Assembly: GCF_000262345.1 (NCBI RefSeq)
Contig: NZ_AJTQ01000342.1
Location: 1 to 64,000, forward strand
Direction of reading: 5' to 3'
Origin: Streptomyces xiaopingdaonensis
Lineage (GTDB): Bacteria > Actinomycetota > Actinomycetes > Streptomycetales > Streptomycetaceae
DNA length: 64,000 nt
Positions 9,514-18,218 of this stretch are shown one piece after another. Below the pieces are notes generated by a model. That model ran no database searches and was not told the origin of the DNA. It worked only from the letters and a program-made list of their open reading frames with translations. Every line of letters starts with the position of its first letter. Within the stretch, counting starts at the first letter, position 1. The position numbers and the translations under genes were made by a program.

Positions 9514-10122
9514 GTGCTGGTCAAGTGGATGCGCTGCACCGTCGTCGACCGTCCGGGCTTCGAGCGGGGGCAGCGGAAGTGGGCCGGGCTGCTCGGAGAA
9601 CCGGGGTTCCGGGGACAGGGCGGCGGTTGGAGCAGAGCGAGGGAAGGGGTCGCGCACGTCTTCGGATTCTGGGACAGCCGCGCGTTCTACGACTCCTTCA
9701 TGGCGCGCTCGCACGATCGTCTGCACGCCGCCCAGGTCGGTACGTACAAGGATCTCCAGGTGCGGCTCTTCGAGTACCGCTTCGACGTGAAGACGGGCTT
9801 CCGGCCCGTCTTCACCGACGCCGACCTGTTGCGCGTGGCCCACTCGCAGGTGCGCCACGACCGGATCGAGCATTACACGGCGATGCAGGAGAAGGTCTGG
9901 AACCCTGCGATGGCGGGGTCGCCCGGCATGCTGCGCGGCGTGTTCGCGCAGGCACAGACCGAGGACGAGTTCCTCGTGCTGTCCATGTGGGATTCGACGG
10001 CGGAGCACGGTAAGTACCGCGAGGAGCGCATGGAGCGCCTTGCGTTCCGTACCCAGTTCGGTGCGGACGTGAGCAAGGTTGCCGGTGACGTGATCGATCT
10101 CGAGCCGAGCTGGACGGTCTGA
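9514..10122 (+). CDS. YdbC/DUF4937-like conserved protein
   Basis: A 202-residue soluble protein beginning LVKWMRCTV after a GTG. It contains two similar halves resembling dimeric alpha/beta-barrel (monooxygenase-like) folds: GVAHVFGFWDSRAFYDSFM near residue 50 and EFLVLSMWDSTAEHGKY near residue 155. I relate it to the DUF4937/YdbC group on these features. No catalytic residues are known. TACGAT (9502-9507) lies 6 bases before the GTG and there is no Shine-Dalgarno sequence, so the mRNA is probably leaderless. It is followed by the phosphatase gene after 27 bases. Confidence 0.6.
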   Translation: MLVKWMRCTVVDRPGFERGQRKWAGLLGEPGFRGQGGGWSRAREGVAHVFGFWDSRAFYDSFMARSHDRLHAAQVGTYKDLQVRLFEYRFDVKTGFRPVFTDADLLRVAHSQVRHDRIEHYTAMQEKVWNPAMAGSPGMLRGVFAQAQTEDEFLVLSMWDSTAEHGKYREERMERLAFRTQFGADVSKVAGDVIDLEPSWTV

Positions 10123-10149
10123 GCCCGGCTGCTGACCTACGGTGGGCGT

Positions 10150-10809
10150 ATGGCCCGACCGCGCCGCATCGTGCTCCTCCGTCACGGGGAGTCCGAGGGA
10201 AACAACGACGACAGCGTCTACGAGCGCGTCCCCGACCACGCACTGGCGCTCACCGAGCGCGGACAGCAACAGGCGAGGGATGCGGGGAAGCGCCTGCGCG
10301 AGCAGCTCGGCGACGAGGGCGTCTCGGTGTACGTCTCCCCTTACCGACGCACCCACCAGACGCTCACGGCTTTGGGCCTCGACTCGTCGCTCATGCGGGT
10401 ACGGGAGGAGCCGCGCCTGCGCGAACAGGACTGGGGGAACTGGCAGGACCGTCAGGATGTGCGCGACCAGAAGGCGTACCGCGACGCCTACGGGCACTTC
10501 TTCTACCGCTTCGCCCAGGGGGAGTCCGGCGCCGACGTCTACGACCGGGTCGGAGCCTTCCTGGAGAGCTTGTGGCGGAGCTTCGAGAACCCCGATCATC
10601 CGCCCAACGTTCTCCTCGTCACCCATGGGCTGACGATGCGGCTCTTCTGCATGCGCTGGCTGCACTGGAGCGTGGCGGAGTTCGAGTCGCTCTCCAACCC
10701 GGACAACGGCGAGGCCCGATCGCTTCTCCTCGAGCGCGACGGCCGCTACCACCTCGACCGACCCTTCGAGAAATGGCGCACCCCGCGCCCCTACGGACCC
10801 CGTGTATGA
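10150..10809 (+). CDS. Histidine phosphatase (phosphoglycerate mutase-like)
   Basis: A 219-residue protein of the histidine phosphatase superfamily. The catalytic motif is LLRHGESEGN near residues 9-18. A second conserved arginine lies in YVSPYRRTHQT, the acid residue in REEPRLREQDWGNW, and the second histidine in LLVTHGLTMRL. Such enzymes remove phosphate from small metabolites or phosphoproteins; the substrate is unknown. TACGGT lies 6 bases before the ATG without a Shine-Dalgarno sequence, suggesting a leaderless transcript. The 261 bases after it hold no recognisable gene. Confidence 0.85.
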   Translation: MARPRRIVLLRHGESEGNNDDSVYERVPDHALALTERGQQQARDAGKRLREQLGDEGVSVYVSPYRRTHQTLTALGLDSSLMRVREEPRLREQDWGNWQDRQDVRDQKAYRDAYGHFFYRFAQGESGADVYDRVGAFLESLWRSFENPDHPPNVLLVTHGLTMRLFCMRWLHWSVAEFESLSNPDNGEARSLLLERDGRYHLDRPFEKWRTPRPYGPRV

Positions 10810-11070
10810 GGCGGGCACAGCGGCAGGAAGCACAGTGCCGGCCGCTTGCCTGGTCGCCGGCTCGGGACACCCCCTGCGGAAGGTGCAGCCCGCTCTCGTC
10901 GGCCGCTGGGTGCTTTCCCCGCGAGCCAAAACAGGCGGACCAACTCCGCGCTCGAGCTCTCTCCTCAGGGGAACCACGCATGCCGAAGTCCCGTGCCACA
11001 GGCGTCTCCTGGAGAAGATGCGGGGGTGGATGAGCGCGTCGAATCGGGAGCGGATACGCTGACTGCCGCC

Positions 11071-11754
11071 ATGCCGTACGAGCCTCCGACGCACCGCATC
11101 GAACGATCGATCCGTGCCACCTCCCAAGCCAGGATCATCGCGGGAGTCGATGAGGTCGGCCGCGGCGCCTGGGCCGGACCGGTCGCCGTGTGCGCGACGA
11201 TCACGGGACTGCGTCGGCCGCCGGAAGGGCTCACGGACTCCAAGCTGCTCACCGAGAAGCGCCGCACAGCGCTGGCGGACGAGCTGGTGCGGTGGGTCAC
11301 CGCATTCGGCTTGGGGTACGCGTCGGCTGAGGAGATCGACGAACTCGGGATGACGGCGGCCCAGCGCCTCGCCGCCACCCGTGCGCTCGAATCGCTCCCG
11401 GAGCGACCGGAAGCGGTGATCCTCGACGGTAAGCACGACTACCTCGGCCCCGCCTGGAACGTGCGCACCGTCATAAAGGGCGACCAGTCCTGCGTGCCGG
11501 TCGCGGCCGCCTCGGTGATCGCGAAGGTGCGGAGGGACGCGCTGATGGCCCAACTCGGCTCTGCACACCTCGACTTCTGCTTTGCGGACAACGCCGGCTA
11601 CCCCTCGCCCGTGCACCGTGCCGCTCTCGAAGAGCACGGACCCACGCCGTACCACCGATTGTCCTGGTCGTACATGGATGGGCTGCCGCGTTGGAAGCAT
11701 CTGAAGCGGAACAGGATCGAGCCTGAACCATCGGAGCAGATCGGCCTTTTCTGA
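11071..11754 (+). CDS. rnhB: Ribonuclease HII
   Basis: A 227-residue RNase HII. The acidic active-site residues are in [14 protein letters not shown] (Asp and Glu), [10 protein letters not shown] (Asp) and the C-terminal ADNAGYPS. It cleaves RNA in RNA:DNA hybrids and single ribonucleotides left in DNA. The ATG at 11071 was preferred because homologous sequence begins with the following residues ([11 protein letters not shown]). The longer upstream frame is low-complexity. TACGCT (11054-11059) would give a very short leader. Confidence 0.95.
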   Translation: MPYEPPTHRIERSIRATSQARIIAGVDEVGRGAWAGPVAVCATITGLRRPPEGLTDSKLLTEKRRTALADELVRWVTAFGLGYASAEEIDELGMTAAQRLAATRALESLPERPEAVILDGKHDYLGPAWNVRTVIKGDQSCVPVAAASVIAKVRRDALMAQLGSAHLDFCFADNAGYPSPVHRAALEEHGPTPYHRLSWSYMDGLPRWKHLKRNRIEPEPSEQIGLF

Positions 11755-11871
11755 ACTCGAAGAACCCGCAGTATGAAGCCCGACAGCCGCGAACTCAGCG
11801 CCAGGAGTGTGCCGAGAGCCTTGGCCGCCCCGCCCACGCGCCACCTGTCCGCGTTTGATAGACATCACACC

Positions 11872-12492
11872 ATGCCTCTCACCCCTGAGGAGCCACAGAT
11901 TTCCGAGAGTGTTCCGGGCCCCCGCAGCGCAGCAGGGTCCGCCAGTACATCGCAGGTTGCCTCTTCCGCAGCGGTCCCCGGACCCAGGTCGGCCTCGCGT
12001 CCCGCGCCTCACAGTGCAGAGGGCAGGCAGGGGGCTGAACCCCGGCGAACCGGAGGCCGCCAGGGAGGTCGCTCGGCCGGAAAGCCGGCGTCGACCGCCG
12101 CAGACCGGCAGAAGGCCGCACAGATCGACCTGCGGGAGGCCACCGAGGCCACCGCAGTCGAGGTGGCGGACGAGGTGGTCGACTCCCTTCTCGACGAAGG
12201 CCGGTCCCCGGACGACGTTCTCGTTCTCACGACCGGCGAGTCCCACCCCTGGACCCAGCACGAACTCTCCTTCGGGGAGGACGCCTACTGGCGCCAACAG
12301 ACCGAGAGCGAGGACGTGTTCTTCGCCGAGGCGTCCGCTACCGAGCACCTCAGGTCCCGGGGCGTGGTGGTCCTCGCCGTCAACGGAGGTAGCGACGCGC
12401 AGGCGGCTGCTGCGCTGCCTGCAGCTCTGGGGAAGGCCCACGACACCCTGATCGTGTGCGGGGACCCGCAGCGGTTGCGCGCGCTGCTGTGA
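11872..12492 (+). CDS. Hypothetical protein, helicase-tail-like C-terminus
   Basis: About 206 residues from the ATG at 11872. Residues 1-85 are Pro/Arg/Ser-rich and disordered-looking. The structured part (about 86-206) contains DVLVLTTGE, ELSFGEDAYWRQQ, VVVLAVNGG and a terminal DTLIVCGDPQRLR. This final pattern resembles the last strands of UvrD-type helicase C-terminal domains, without any Walker motif. It may be a detached accessory domain. I do not recognise a named family. It converges on the next gene. Confidence 0.55.
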   Translation: MPLTPEEPQISESVPGPRSAAGSASTSQVASSAAVPGPRSASRPAPHSAEGRQGAEPRRTGGRQGGRSAGKPASTAADRQKAAQIDLREATEATAVEVADEVVDSLLDEGRSPDDVLVLTTGESHPWTQHELSFGEDAYWRQQTESEDVFFAEASATEHLRSRGVVVLAVNGGSDAQAAAALPAALGKAHDTLIVCGDPQRLRALL

Positions 12493-12617
12493 TCCGACGG
12501 CGCCCGCCGCTCGGGCAGACCGTGGCGGTGCCTGCTGCTTCGGTCCGCCGCCCGCACCGGCGGGGCCGTGCGGCCCCCGACCCGGCGTGACCGACCGGAA
12601 GGCGGAAGTCAGGCACG

Positions 12618-13220
12618 TCAGCCAGTGTGTTCGCCCGTACATGGTTCGCGGACATCGGCCGGGGCCTGCGCAGGCTCCTTGCCGGCTGTCGTCTCGCCTC
12701 CCGAGGGGACAGTTGCGTGCGGGTGCCGCCCGCCGCGCTCCTCTCCGAAGACCTGCCAACCGCCGGGTGTGACGGTTATGTAGGCGCCGCACCGCAGCCC
12801 GTGCAGCGTGCAGGCGTCGCGGAGCCCCCACATCCACGCGCCGTCCAGCTCGGTCCAGCGATGGTCTCCGCTGCGGTGGCAGACGAGGACCGCGGTCCGT
12901 AAGGGGACGCGTCGGCGCAGGTCGTGCGGTATCACTCGGCGCAACCTGTCGAGCAGAGCGTTGCGGAACTCCCATCCGTCGGGGTGTTCCGTCTGCTGTC
13001 CGAACGACGCGCTGGCCGCGAGTCGTTCGTCCGGGTTCAGCACAGCGACGATCACGGTGGTGAGCGCGGTGCCGTGCCTTTCGCAAAGTTCCCTGATCAT
13101 CTCCCGCGGGTTGCGCAGCAGCGGAATTCCGGCCGACGACCACTCGGCGGGTTCCAGGGCACGACTCAGCCTGGAGGCGGAGTCGGTGGTGGGCGGCGGG
13201 GGAGTGAATCCGAAGGTCAC
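12618..13220 (-). CDS. Hypothetical protein downstream of recQ
   Basis: A 200-residue soluble protein from a GTG at 13220 with GGAGGGAGG 6 bases before it. No motif was recognised. Blocks such as TTVIVAVLNPDERLAASASFG, VPLRTAVLVCHRSG and LRCGAYITVTPGGWQ look like a compact alpha/beta fold. The last 35 residues are low-complexity. It is co-oriented with recQ, 253 bases downstream of it; nothing was seen in that gap. Confidence 0.6.
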   Translation of the reverse strand: MTFGFTPPPPTTDSASRLSRALEPAEWSSAGIPLLRNPREMIRELCERHGTALTTVIVAVLNPDERLAASASFGQQTEHPDGWEFRNALLDRLRRVIPHDLRRRVPLRTAVLVCHRSGDHRWTELDGAWMWGLRDACTLHGLRCGAYITVTPGGWQVFGEERGGRHPHATVPSGGETTAGKEPAQAPADVREPCTGEHTG

Positions 13221-13473
13221 GTTCCTCCCTCCGTCCAGTTGGCGCTACCAATTCTCCTGTGAGCCAAGCCACTCGGCAACGGCGATACTCCGGTTCCGAG
13301 CACTTCCGTGAAGGACGGCGAACACGCATGCGCGCACTGCCACGAACAACTGCCCGCGATGGGCGGTCGGTTGGGGAGCAGTGTCCGATCTCTCGTGCCC
13401 GGTGGAAGACGGCTGCCAGCGTGTGCGCCGCCTGCCGAAGGTTCCTCAACCCCATCCGACTCTTCCTCTCCGC

Positions 13474-15657
13474 TCAGCTCTGGATGCCGAGTACCAGGGG
13501 CAGTACCGCCTCGGCGCCTGCCTTGCGAAGCAGCCTTCCGCCGACTGCCAGCGTCCATCCCGTCTCGGTGTAGTCGTCGACGAGCAGCACGGGGCCTCGG
13601 GCCTGCGTCACGGCTTCGGCCGTCGACGCCGGGAGTTGCATGGCTCCTTCGAGGGTTCGCACTCTCTGTGCGCTGTTGCTCCGTGGTGGGACGCCGGCCT
13701 CGTACGCGGTGGCGACGTTCCCGAGCAGGGGCATCCGACCGATCGCAGCGACGCGCTCCGCGAGCGAGCGCACGAGTTGCGGTCTCGACGTCGACTCGAC
13801 ACCGACCACCCCGACCGGACGCCGAGGGGCCTCTGCCTCCCCGGATGCCCAACCTCCGGGCCCCTTGGCCCACTCGGTGAGCACGGAGACGACGGCCTCG
13901 AGGACGTCGTCGGGCACGGGAGCGTCCGATGCTTGCGGGGCGACCATCGGACGAAGACGGTTACCCCAGCCGATGTCCGAGAGACGGCCCAGGGCTCTGC
14001 CCGCCTCTGTCCTCTCTGTTTCCGGGATCTTGCCCTTCAGCTCGAGGCCGATGGACGGAAGGCCCGTGGGCCACATCTTCCGGGGTTCCACCTCCACGCC
14101 GGGACGGTGGAGTTCTCCGCGTGCCGCGGCGAGCGTCGCCTCGGAGATCTCGGCTGAGAAGCGCGGTGCGGTGCAGTTGTCGCAGCGCCCGCAGGGAGCC
14201 GCGTGATCGTCGTCGAGAAGACGGCGCAGGAATTCCATGCGGCAGGCGGACGTGCGTGCGTACTCCCGCATCGCCTCCTGCTCGGTCTCGCGTTGCCGCG
14301 CGATCCAGGCGTACCGCTCGGCGTCGTAGGTCCAGGGCGCGCCCGTGGAGGTCCAGCCGCCCCGCACCTTCCGCACGGCGCCGTCCACGTCGAGCACCTT
14401 GAGCATCATCTCCAACCTGCCGCGCCGCAGGTCGACTTGCGGTTCGAGAGCCGGGAGGGACATCGGGCCGGGCGCTTCCTCCAGGACACCGAGAGTCCTT
14501 CGGACCTGATCTTCGGGCGGGAAGGCCAGGGAGGCGAAGTACCTCCAGATCGCCTGGTCCTCCTTGCCGGGCAGGAGCAGCACCTCGGCGTGGTCGACGC
14601 CACGTCCGGCCCTGCCCACCTGCTGGTAATAAGCGATGGGGGAGGAGGGAGAGCCGAGGTGGAGGACGAAGCCGAGATCCGGCTTGTCGAAGCCCATTCC
14701 GAGCGCCGAGGTGGCGACGAGTGCTTTGACCCGGTTGGCTAGGAGGTCGGCTTCCGCTGCCTCGCGGTCGGCTCCCTCCGTGCGGCCCGTGTAGGCGGCC
14801 ACCGGGTACCCGCGGCTCCGTAGAAAGGCCGCCACTTCTTCGGCTGCCGAGACGGTGAGCGTGTAGACGATGCCGCTACCGGGAAGTTCGGCGAGGTGGT
14901 CGGCGAGCCACGCCAAACGGTGTGCGGCATCGGGGAGTTCCAGAACGCCGAGACTGAGGCTGTCACGCTCCAGCGTGCCCCTGAGGATCAAGGGGGCGCT
15001 CTCCTCCGAGGAATCGGTGCCCGAGGTGTCGATACCGGTACCGAGTTGCTCCGCGACGTCGGCCGTGACGCGTGAGTTCGCCGTGGCGGTGGTGGCGAGG
15101 ACCGGGACGCCTGCCGGCATCTCGGCGAGGACCGTACGCAGCCTCCGGTAGTCCGGACGGAAGTCGTGGCCCCAGTCGGAGATGCAGTGGGCCTCGTCCA
15201 CGACGAGGAGACCCGTGGACGCGGTGAGCTCGGAGAGGGGGCCGTCGCGGAACTGCGGGTTGTTGAGCCGCTCCGGGCTGATCAGCAGGACGTCGACAGC
15301 GCCCTCGGCGATCTCCGCGTGCACCTCTTCCCATTCCTCGGGGTTGGCGGAGTTGATCGTCCGCGCTGTGATGCCGGCTCGGGCGGCTGCCGCGACCTGA
15401 TCCCTCATGAGTGCGAGGAGAGGCGAGACGAGGACGGTGGGACCGCGGCCACGGCGCCGGAGGAGAGCCGTTGCCACGAAGTAGACGGCGGACTTACCCC
15501 ATCCCGTGCGCTGCACCACGAGGGCCCGTCGCCCCTCTTCCACGAGCGCCCGCACCGCGCGCCACTGGTCCTCTCGCAGGCGGCCCTCGCCCTCGGGTTT
15601 GCCCACGAGCCGGGAAAGCACGGAGTCGGCTTCGTCGCGCAGGTCTGTCTCAGTCAT
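13474..15657 (-). CDS. recQ: RecQ-family helicase with C-terminal phosphoribosyltransferase-like domain
   Basis: A 727-residue protein. Walker A TGWGKS is at residues 51-56, and the RecQ-type DEAH motif is in VVDEAHCISDWGHDFRPDYRRL near 155. Helicase motifs IV-VI end at QQVGRAGRG. A zinc-binding cluster follows (CRMEF...CGRCDNC). The last about 140 residues end in GPVLLVDDYTETGWTLA, the PRPP-binding loop of type I phosphoribosyltransferases (ComF/GntX type). A hydrolytic DNA helicase fused to a PRTase-like module is known in actinobacteria, but the role of the second part is unclear; it may bind DNA-end products or nucleotides. It is divergent from the DUF4192 gene. The start is ATG 15657. 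Confidence 0.92.
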   Translation of the reverse strand: MTETDLRDEADSVLSRLVGKPEGEGRLREDQWRAVRALVEEGRRALVVQRTGWGKSAVYFVATALLRRRGRGPTVLVSPLLALMRDQVAAAARAGITARTINSANPEEWEEVHAEIAEGAVDVLLISPERLNNPQFRDGPLSELTASTGLLVVDEAHCISDWGHDFRPDYRRLRTVLAEMPAGVPVLATTATANSRVTADVAEQLGTGIDTSGTDSSEESAPLILRGTLERDSLSLGVLELPDAAHRLAWLADHLAELPGSGIVYTLTVSAAEEVAAFLRSRGYPVAAYTGRTEGADREAAEADLLANRVKALVATSALGMGFDKPDLGFVLHLGSPSSPIAYYQQVGRAGRGVDHAEVLLLPGKEDQAIWRYFASLAFPPEDQVRRTLGVLEEAPGPMSLPALEPQVDLRRGRLEMMLKVLDVDGAVRKVRGGWTSTGAPWTYDAERYAWIARQRETEQEAMREYARTSACRMEFLRRLLDDDHAAPCGRCDNCTAPRFSAEISEATLAAARGELHRPGVEVEPRKMWPTGLPSIGLELKGKIPETERTEAGRALGRLSDIGWGNRLRPMVAPQASDAPVPDDVLEAVVSVLTEWAKGPGGWASGEAEAPRRPVGVVGVESTSRPQLVRSLAERVAAIGRMPLLGNVATAYEAGVPPRSNSAQRVRTLEGAMQLPASTAEAVTQARGPVLLVDDYTETGWTLAVGGRLLRKAGAEAVLPLVLGIQS

Positions 15658-15716
15658 GGACCCATGGAACCCGAGACGACCGACACTCGCCCAACTGCCC
15701 TTGTGGATAACCGCTG

Positions 15717-15740
15717 ATTGATGCGATCTATACGATCAAT
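15717..15740. promoter_or_regulatory. Inverted repeat ATTGAT-N12-ATCAAT between recQ and DUF4192
   Basis: Perfect 6-base arms at 15717-15722 and 15735-15740 lie in the 130-base divergent intergenic region, an AT-rich spot in GC-rich DNA. TACGAT within it may be a -10 element for the rightward gene. The binding protein is unknown. Confidence 0.35.
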
Positions 15741-15787
15741 GCGGCTTGCTGGGGACAACGCACGACACGGATCTCGCTCTTCGGTGC

Positions 15788-17032
15788 ATGCTGCCGCCCA
15801 TGGACTTCGACCCCTCGACGCCTGCCCCAGCCGCAGGCAACACCGAAGAAGCAGGCCACCGAATCCCCGACCACATCGGCAGCGGAGGCCGAACAGGACT
15901 CCTCACGCTGCCTCAGCTCGCGGAGGTGCTGCCCTACCTGCTCGGCTTCTTCCCCGACGACTCGGTCGTCCTCGTGAGAACAGCATCCGGCGACGGCGGC
16001 ATCGCCGGAGCGCTCAGGGCCGACCTGCCGCCCGAAGACGCCGAACCCCACTTCTTCGCCGCGGCGTTCGCCGAGTCGGTGCTTCCGGAAGAAGCCGGTA
16101 CAGAGGCGTTGACCGGCCGCCTGCCGGAGATCGAAAGCGCCGTCCTCCTCCTCTGCCGCGACCCTGGGAAGGATGAGCCACCGCGTGCGGTACGCCGACG
16201 GCTCAGGCCCCTCGCGGAGGCGTTGAGGCGAGCCTGCGAAGCGCGTGGTGTTGCCGTTGCGGAAGTGGGCGGGGTCTCAGCCGGTCGCTGCTGGTCCTTC
16301 TTCTGCCCCCTTCCGGACTGCTGCCCTCCGGACGGCAACCGCGTTGCGCACCCCGGGACTTCGACGTCCCCCATCGCAGCGGCAGCCGTCTACGAGGGCT
16401 ACCGCGTCCCCGAACGGAGAAGCCGGCTGGAGCTCAGGTTCGCCCCGCTGGCAGCTCCTGCCCTCGAGGCGCAGGAAGCGGCCCTGCGCAAAGCCGGAGC
16501 CGATCGGAGCGCGGCCGCCGCGGACCGGTCGCATTCCGAGGGGGGCGGGGTCGAATCCGTCGGTCTGGGGCTGCGCCTTCTCCACCGTTTCGTCGCTTCG
16601 CCCCCGAAAGCTCTGGCGGACGACCGGGCCGACGCCCATGACGACGTGCTCGTCGCCCCGGACGAGGCGGCACGCCTCATCGTGGGCCTCCAGAACGAGC
16701 CCATGCGCAGGTGCGCAGCCGATTGGGTGGGGGGTTCGATCACGCTCGGCGCCGGTCGACTGTGGAGGGCGCTCGCCAGGCGCTGCGTCGGCCCGTACGC
16801 ACACTTGGCGGTACCGCTGCTGGCGCTCGCAGGGTGGACGTCGTGGCTCTCCGGAGACCTCACGGGTTCACGGATCGCCAGCAGCCTCGCGCTACGGCGC
16901 GATCCCGGTTACCCCTTCGCGGTCCTCGTCCACCAGGTCTGCAACCGGGGCCTCGATCCGGCACCGTTTCTCCGCTCCTGGCCGCAGCCTCCGCACGGCG
17001 ACGGAACCGGGGGAGGGGCGGCCCCGCCCTGA
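15788..17032 (+). CDS. DUF4192 family protein
   Basis: About 414 residues from ATG 15788; a second ATG at 15800 is equally possible, and neither has a clear Shine-Dalgarno sequence. The N-terminal LTLPQLAEVLPYLLGFFPDDSVVLV is the hallmark of DUF4192, an actinobacterial family of unknown function. The middle contains a Cys-rich WSFFCPLPDCCPP, and the C-terminal third is helical (GRLWRALARRC, LLALAGWTSWLSGD). No catalytic motif or membrane segment is evident. It is divergently placed to recQ. Confidence 0.75.
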   Translation: MLPPMDFDPSTPAPAAGNTEEAGHRIPDHIGSGGRTGLLTLPQLAEVLPYLLGFFPDDSVVLVRTASGDGGIAGALRADLPPEDAEPHFFAAAFAESVLPEEAGTEALTGRLPEIESAVLLLCRDPGKDEPPRAVRRRLRPLAEALRRACEARGVAVAEVGGVSAGRCWSFFCPLPDCCPPDGNRVAHPGTSTSPIAAAAVYEGYRVPERRSRLELRFAPLAAPALEAQEAALRKAGADRSAAAADRSHSEGGGVESVGLGLRLLHRFVASPPKALADDRADAHDDVLVAPDEAARLIVGLQNEPMRRCAADWVGGSITLGAGRLWRALARRCVGPYAHLAVPLLALAGWTSWLSGDLTGSRIASSLALRRDPGYPFAVLVHQVCNRGLDPAPFLRSWPQPPHGDGTGGGAAPP

Positions 17033-17291
17033 CCATGCGCAGGTGAGCCGTATGCGGTTCTTGCCGTGACCAACGTCCGTGGTCGGCAGGTGAATCCGCC
17101 GACCAGGCAGACGAGAAGGGCGACTCCGATGTGCGCGCACCCCGTGCAGTCCGTGGAGGCTACGCGACCTCAACAACCGCTGCACACAAGGCATTGCACC
17201 GTCCACGGAACGGAGGCCGCCCACTCCCGGTGCGAGGCCCGGTTGCTGCCGCCGTTCTGGAGTCGATCGGGCGTTCCCAAACGCCTGTTTA

Positions 17292-17313
17292 TCGTCAGTG
17301 CGACGACTAGGAT
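17292..17313 (+). promoter_or_regulatory. Inverted repeat and -10 element of the Nudix regulator gene
   Basis: TCGTC-AGTGC-GACGA (17292-17306) is a perfect inverted repeat directly upstream of TAGGAT (17308-17313), a -10-like hexamer 6 bases before the ATG. The repeat occupies the promoter spacer, a suitable place for autorepression. No other site of this form was noticed in the window. The 287-base gap from 17033 holds nothing else. Confidence 0.45.
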
Positions 17314-17319
17314 CGGGCC

Positions 17320-18111
17320 ATGCCCTTCGAGCCGTCGGTCCAAGCCCCGTTCGCTGTCGCCGTCGACCTGGTCGTGCTCGCCGTGCACAGGTCTGCGCTG
17401 CGCACTCTCGTCGTGCGACGCGGCGAGTCGCCGGATCGAGGACGGTGGGCTCTGCCCGGGGGCTTCGTCGGGGCCCAGGAGGACCTGGAGGCTGCTGCCG
17501 CCCGCGAGCTCAAAGAGAAAACAGGGCTCTCCGTCCACGTCGCCGGCAACGGCGACGGCGCACACCTGGAACAGCTGGCCACGTACGGGGACCCTGGACG
17601 TGACCCGCGGACAAGGGTCGTCAGCGTGGCCCACCTGGTGCTCGTCTCGGGGCTCGGAGAGGGGCAAGAGTCGTATACCGGCGTCGTCAGGGGATCGGTT
17701 CTCGGGGATGTCGCCGGTGGAGAGCCCGAGGTGCGATGGGTACCCGTCGACGAGCTGCTGCCGGGGGACTCCGAAACGCACCGAAGAAGCGCTCCGTCTC
17801 TTCTTGCCTTCGATCACGACCGCATCCTGGCGGAAGGTGTCGATCGGGCCCGGGCAAAGATCGAGTACTCCTCGCTCGCCACCTCCTTCTGTCCGCCGGA
17901 GTTCACGGTGGGGGAGTTGCGCAGGGTCTACGAGGCGGTGTGGGGGGTCGCCCTCGATCCCCGCAACTTCCATCGCAAGGTCACGGGTACGCCGGGCTTC
18001 CTCGTTCCGACCGGCGGCACGACCTCTCGCCAAGGCGGGCGCCCCGCACAGCTGTTCAGGATGGGCGGTGCCACTCTACTCAATCCGCCGATGCTGCGTC
18101 CCGAGGCGTGA
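17320..18111 (+). CDS. Nudix-family transcriptional regulator (NrtR-like)
   Basis: A 263-residue protein. The N-terminal Nudix domain carries the signature at residues 48-70, GFVGAQED...ARELKEKTGL, but the second Glu of the REUxEE core is Lys67, so hydrolysis is doubtful. The C-terminal winged-helix part (FTVGELRRVYEAVWGVALD, RNFHRKV, GFLVPTG) is the NrtR DNA-binding domain. NrtR proteins sense ADP-ribose or NAD metabolites and repress NAD-biosynthesis or sugar genes. No NAD gene is adjacent; the target is unknown. The gene is probably leaderless (TAGGAT, 6 bases, ATG). Confidence 0.85.
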   Translation: MPFEPSVQAPFAVAVDLVVLAVHRSALRTLVVRRGESPDRGRWALPGGFVGAQEDLEAAAARELKEKTGLSVHVAGNGDGAHLEQLATYGDPGRDPRTRVVSVAHLVLVSGLGEGQESYTGVVRGSVLGDVAGGEPEVRWVPVDELLPGDSETHRRSAPSLLAFDHDRILAEGVDRARAKIEYSSLATSFCPPEFTVGELRRVYEAVWGVALDPRNFHRKVTGTPGFLVPTGGTTSRQGGRPAQLFRMGGATLLNPPMLRPEA

Positions 18112-18166
18112 GCGGTGTCTTGCCGAGCGGTGTGAACTGCGGGCCGCGTTGCCAGTAAAGTCGGAC

Positions 18167-18178
18167 ATATCGCGTTAT
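18167..18178. promoter_or_regulatory. ATATCGCGTTAT near-palindrome before the ABC transporter gene
   Basis: It differs by one base pair from the perfect palindrome ATATCGCGATAT, the operator form used by PadR-family regulators of drug-exporter genes in actinobacteria. It lies 41 bases before the transporter ATG, in promoter position. No PadR gene is present in the window. Confidence 0.4.
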
Positions 18179-18218
18179 CTTTCCTGGGTGTGTCCTCCAA
18201 GCGCCCTGCGGAGAATCG

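Noticed and set aside
5011-13455. Minus-strand frame of 2,814 codons across nrdR to the recQ region
   Set aside because: It is antisense to well-supported genes (nrdJ, rnhB and others), has no recognisable domain, and results from extreme third-position GC bias that removes stops from antisense frames.
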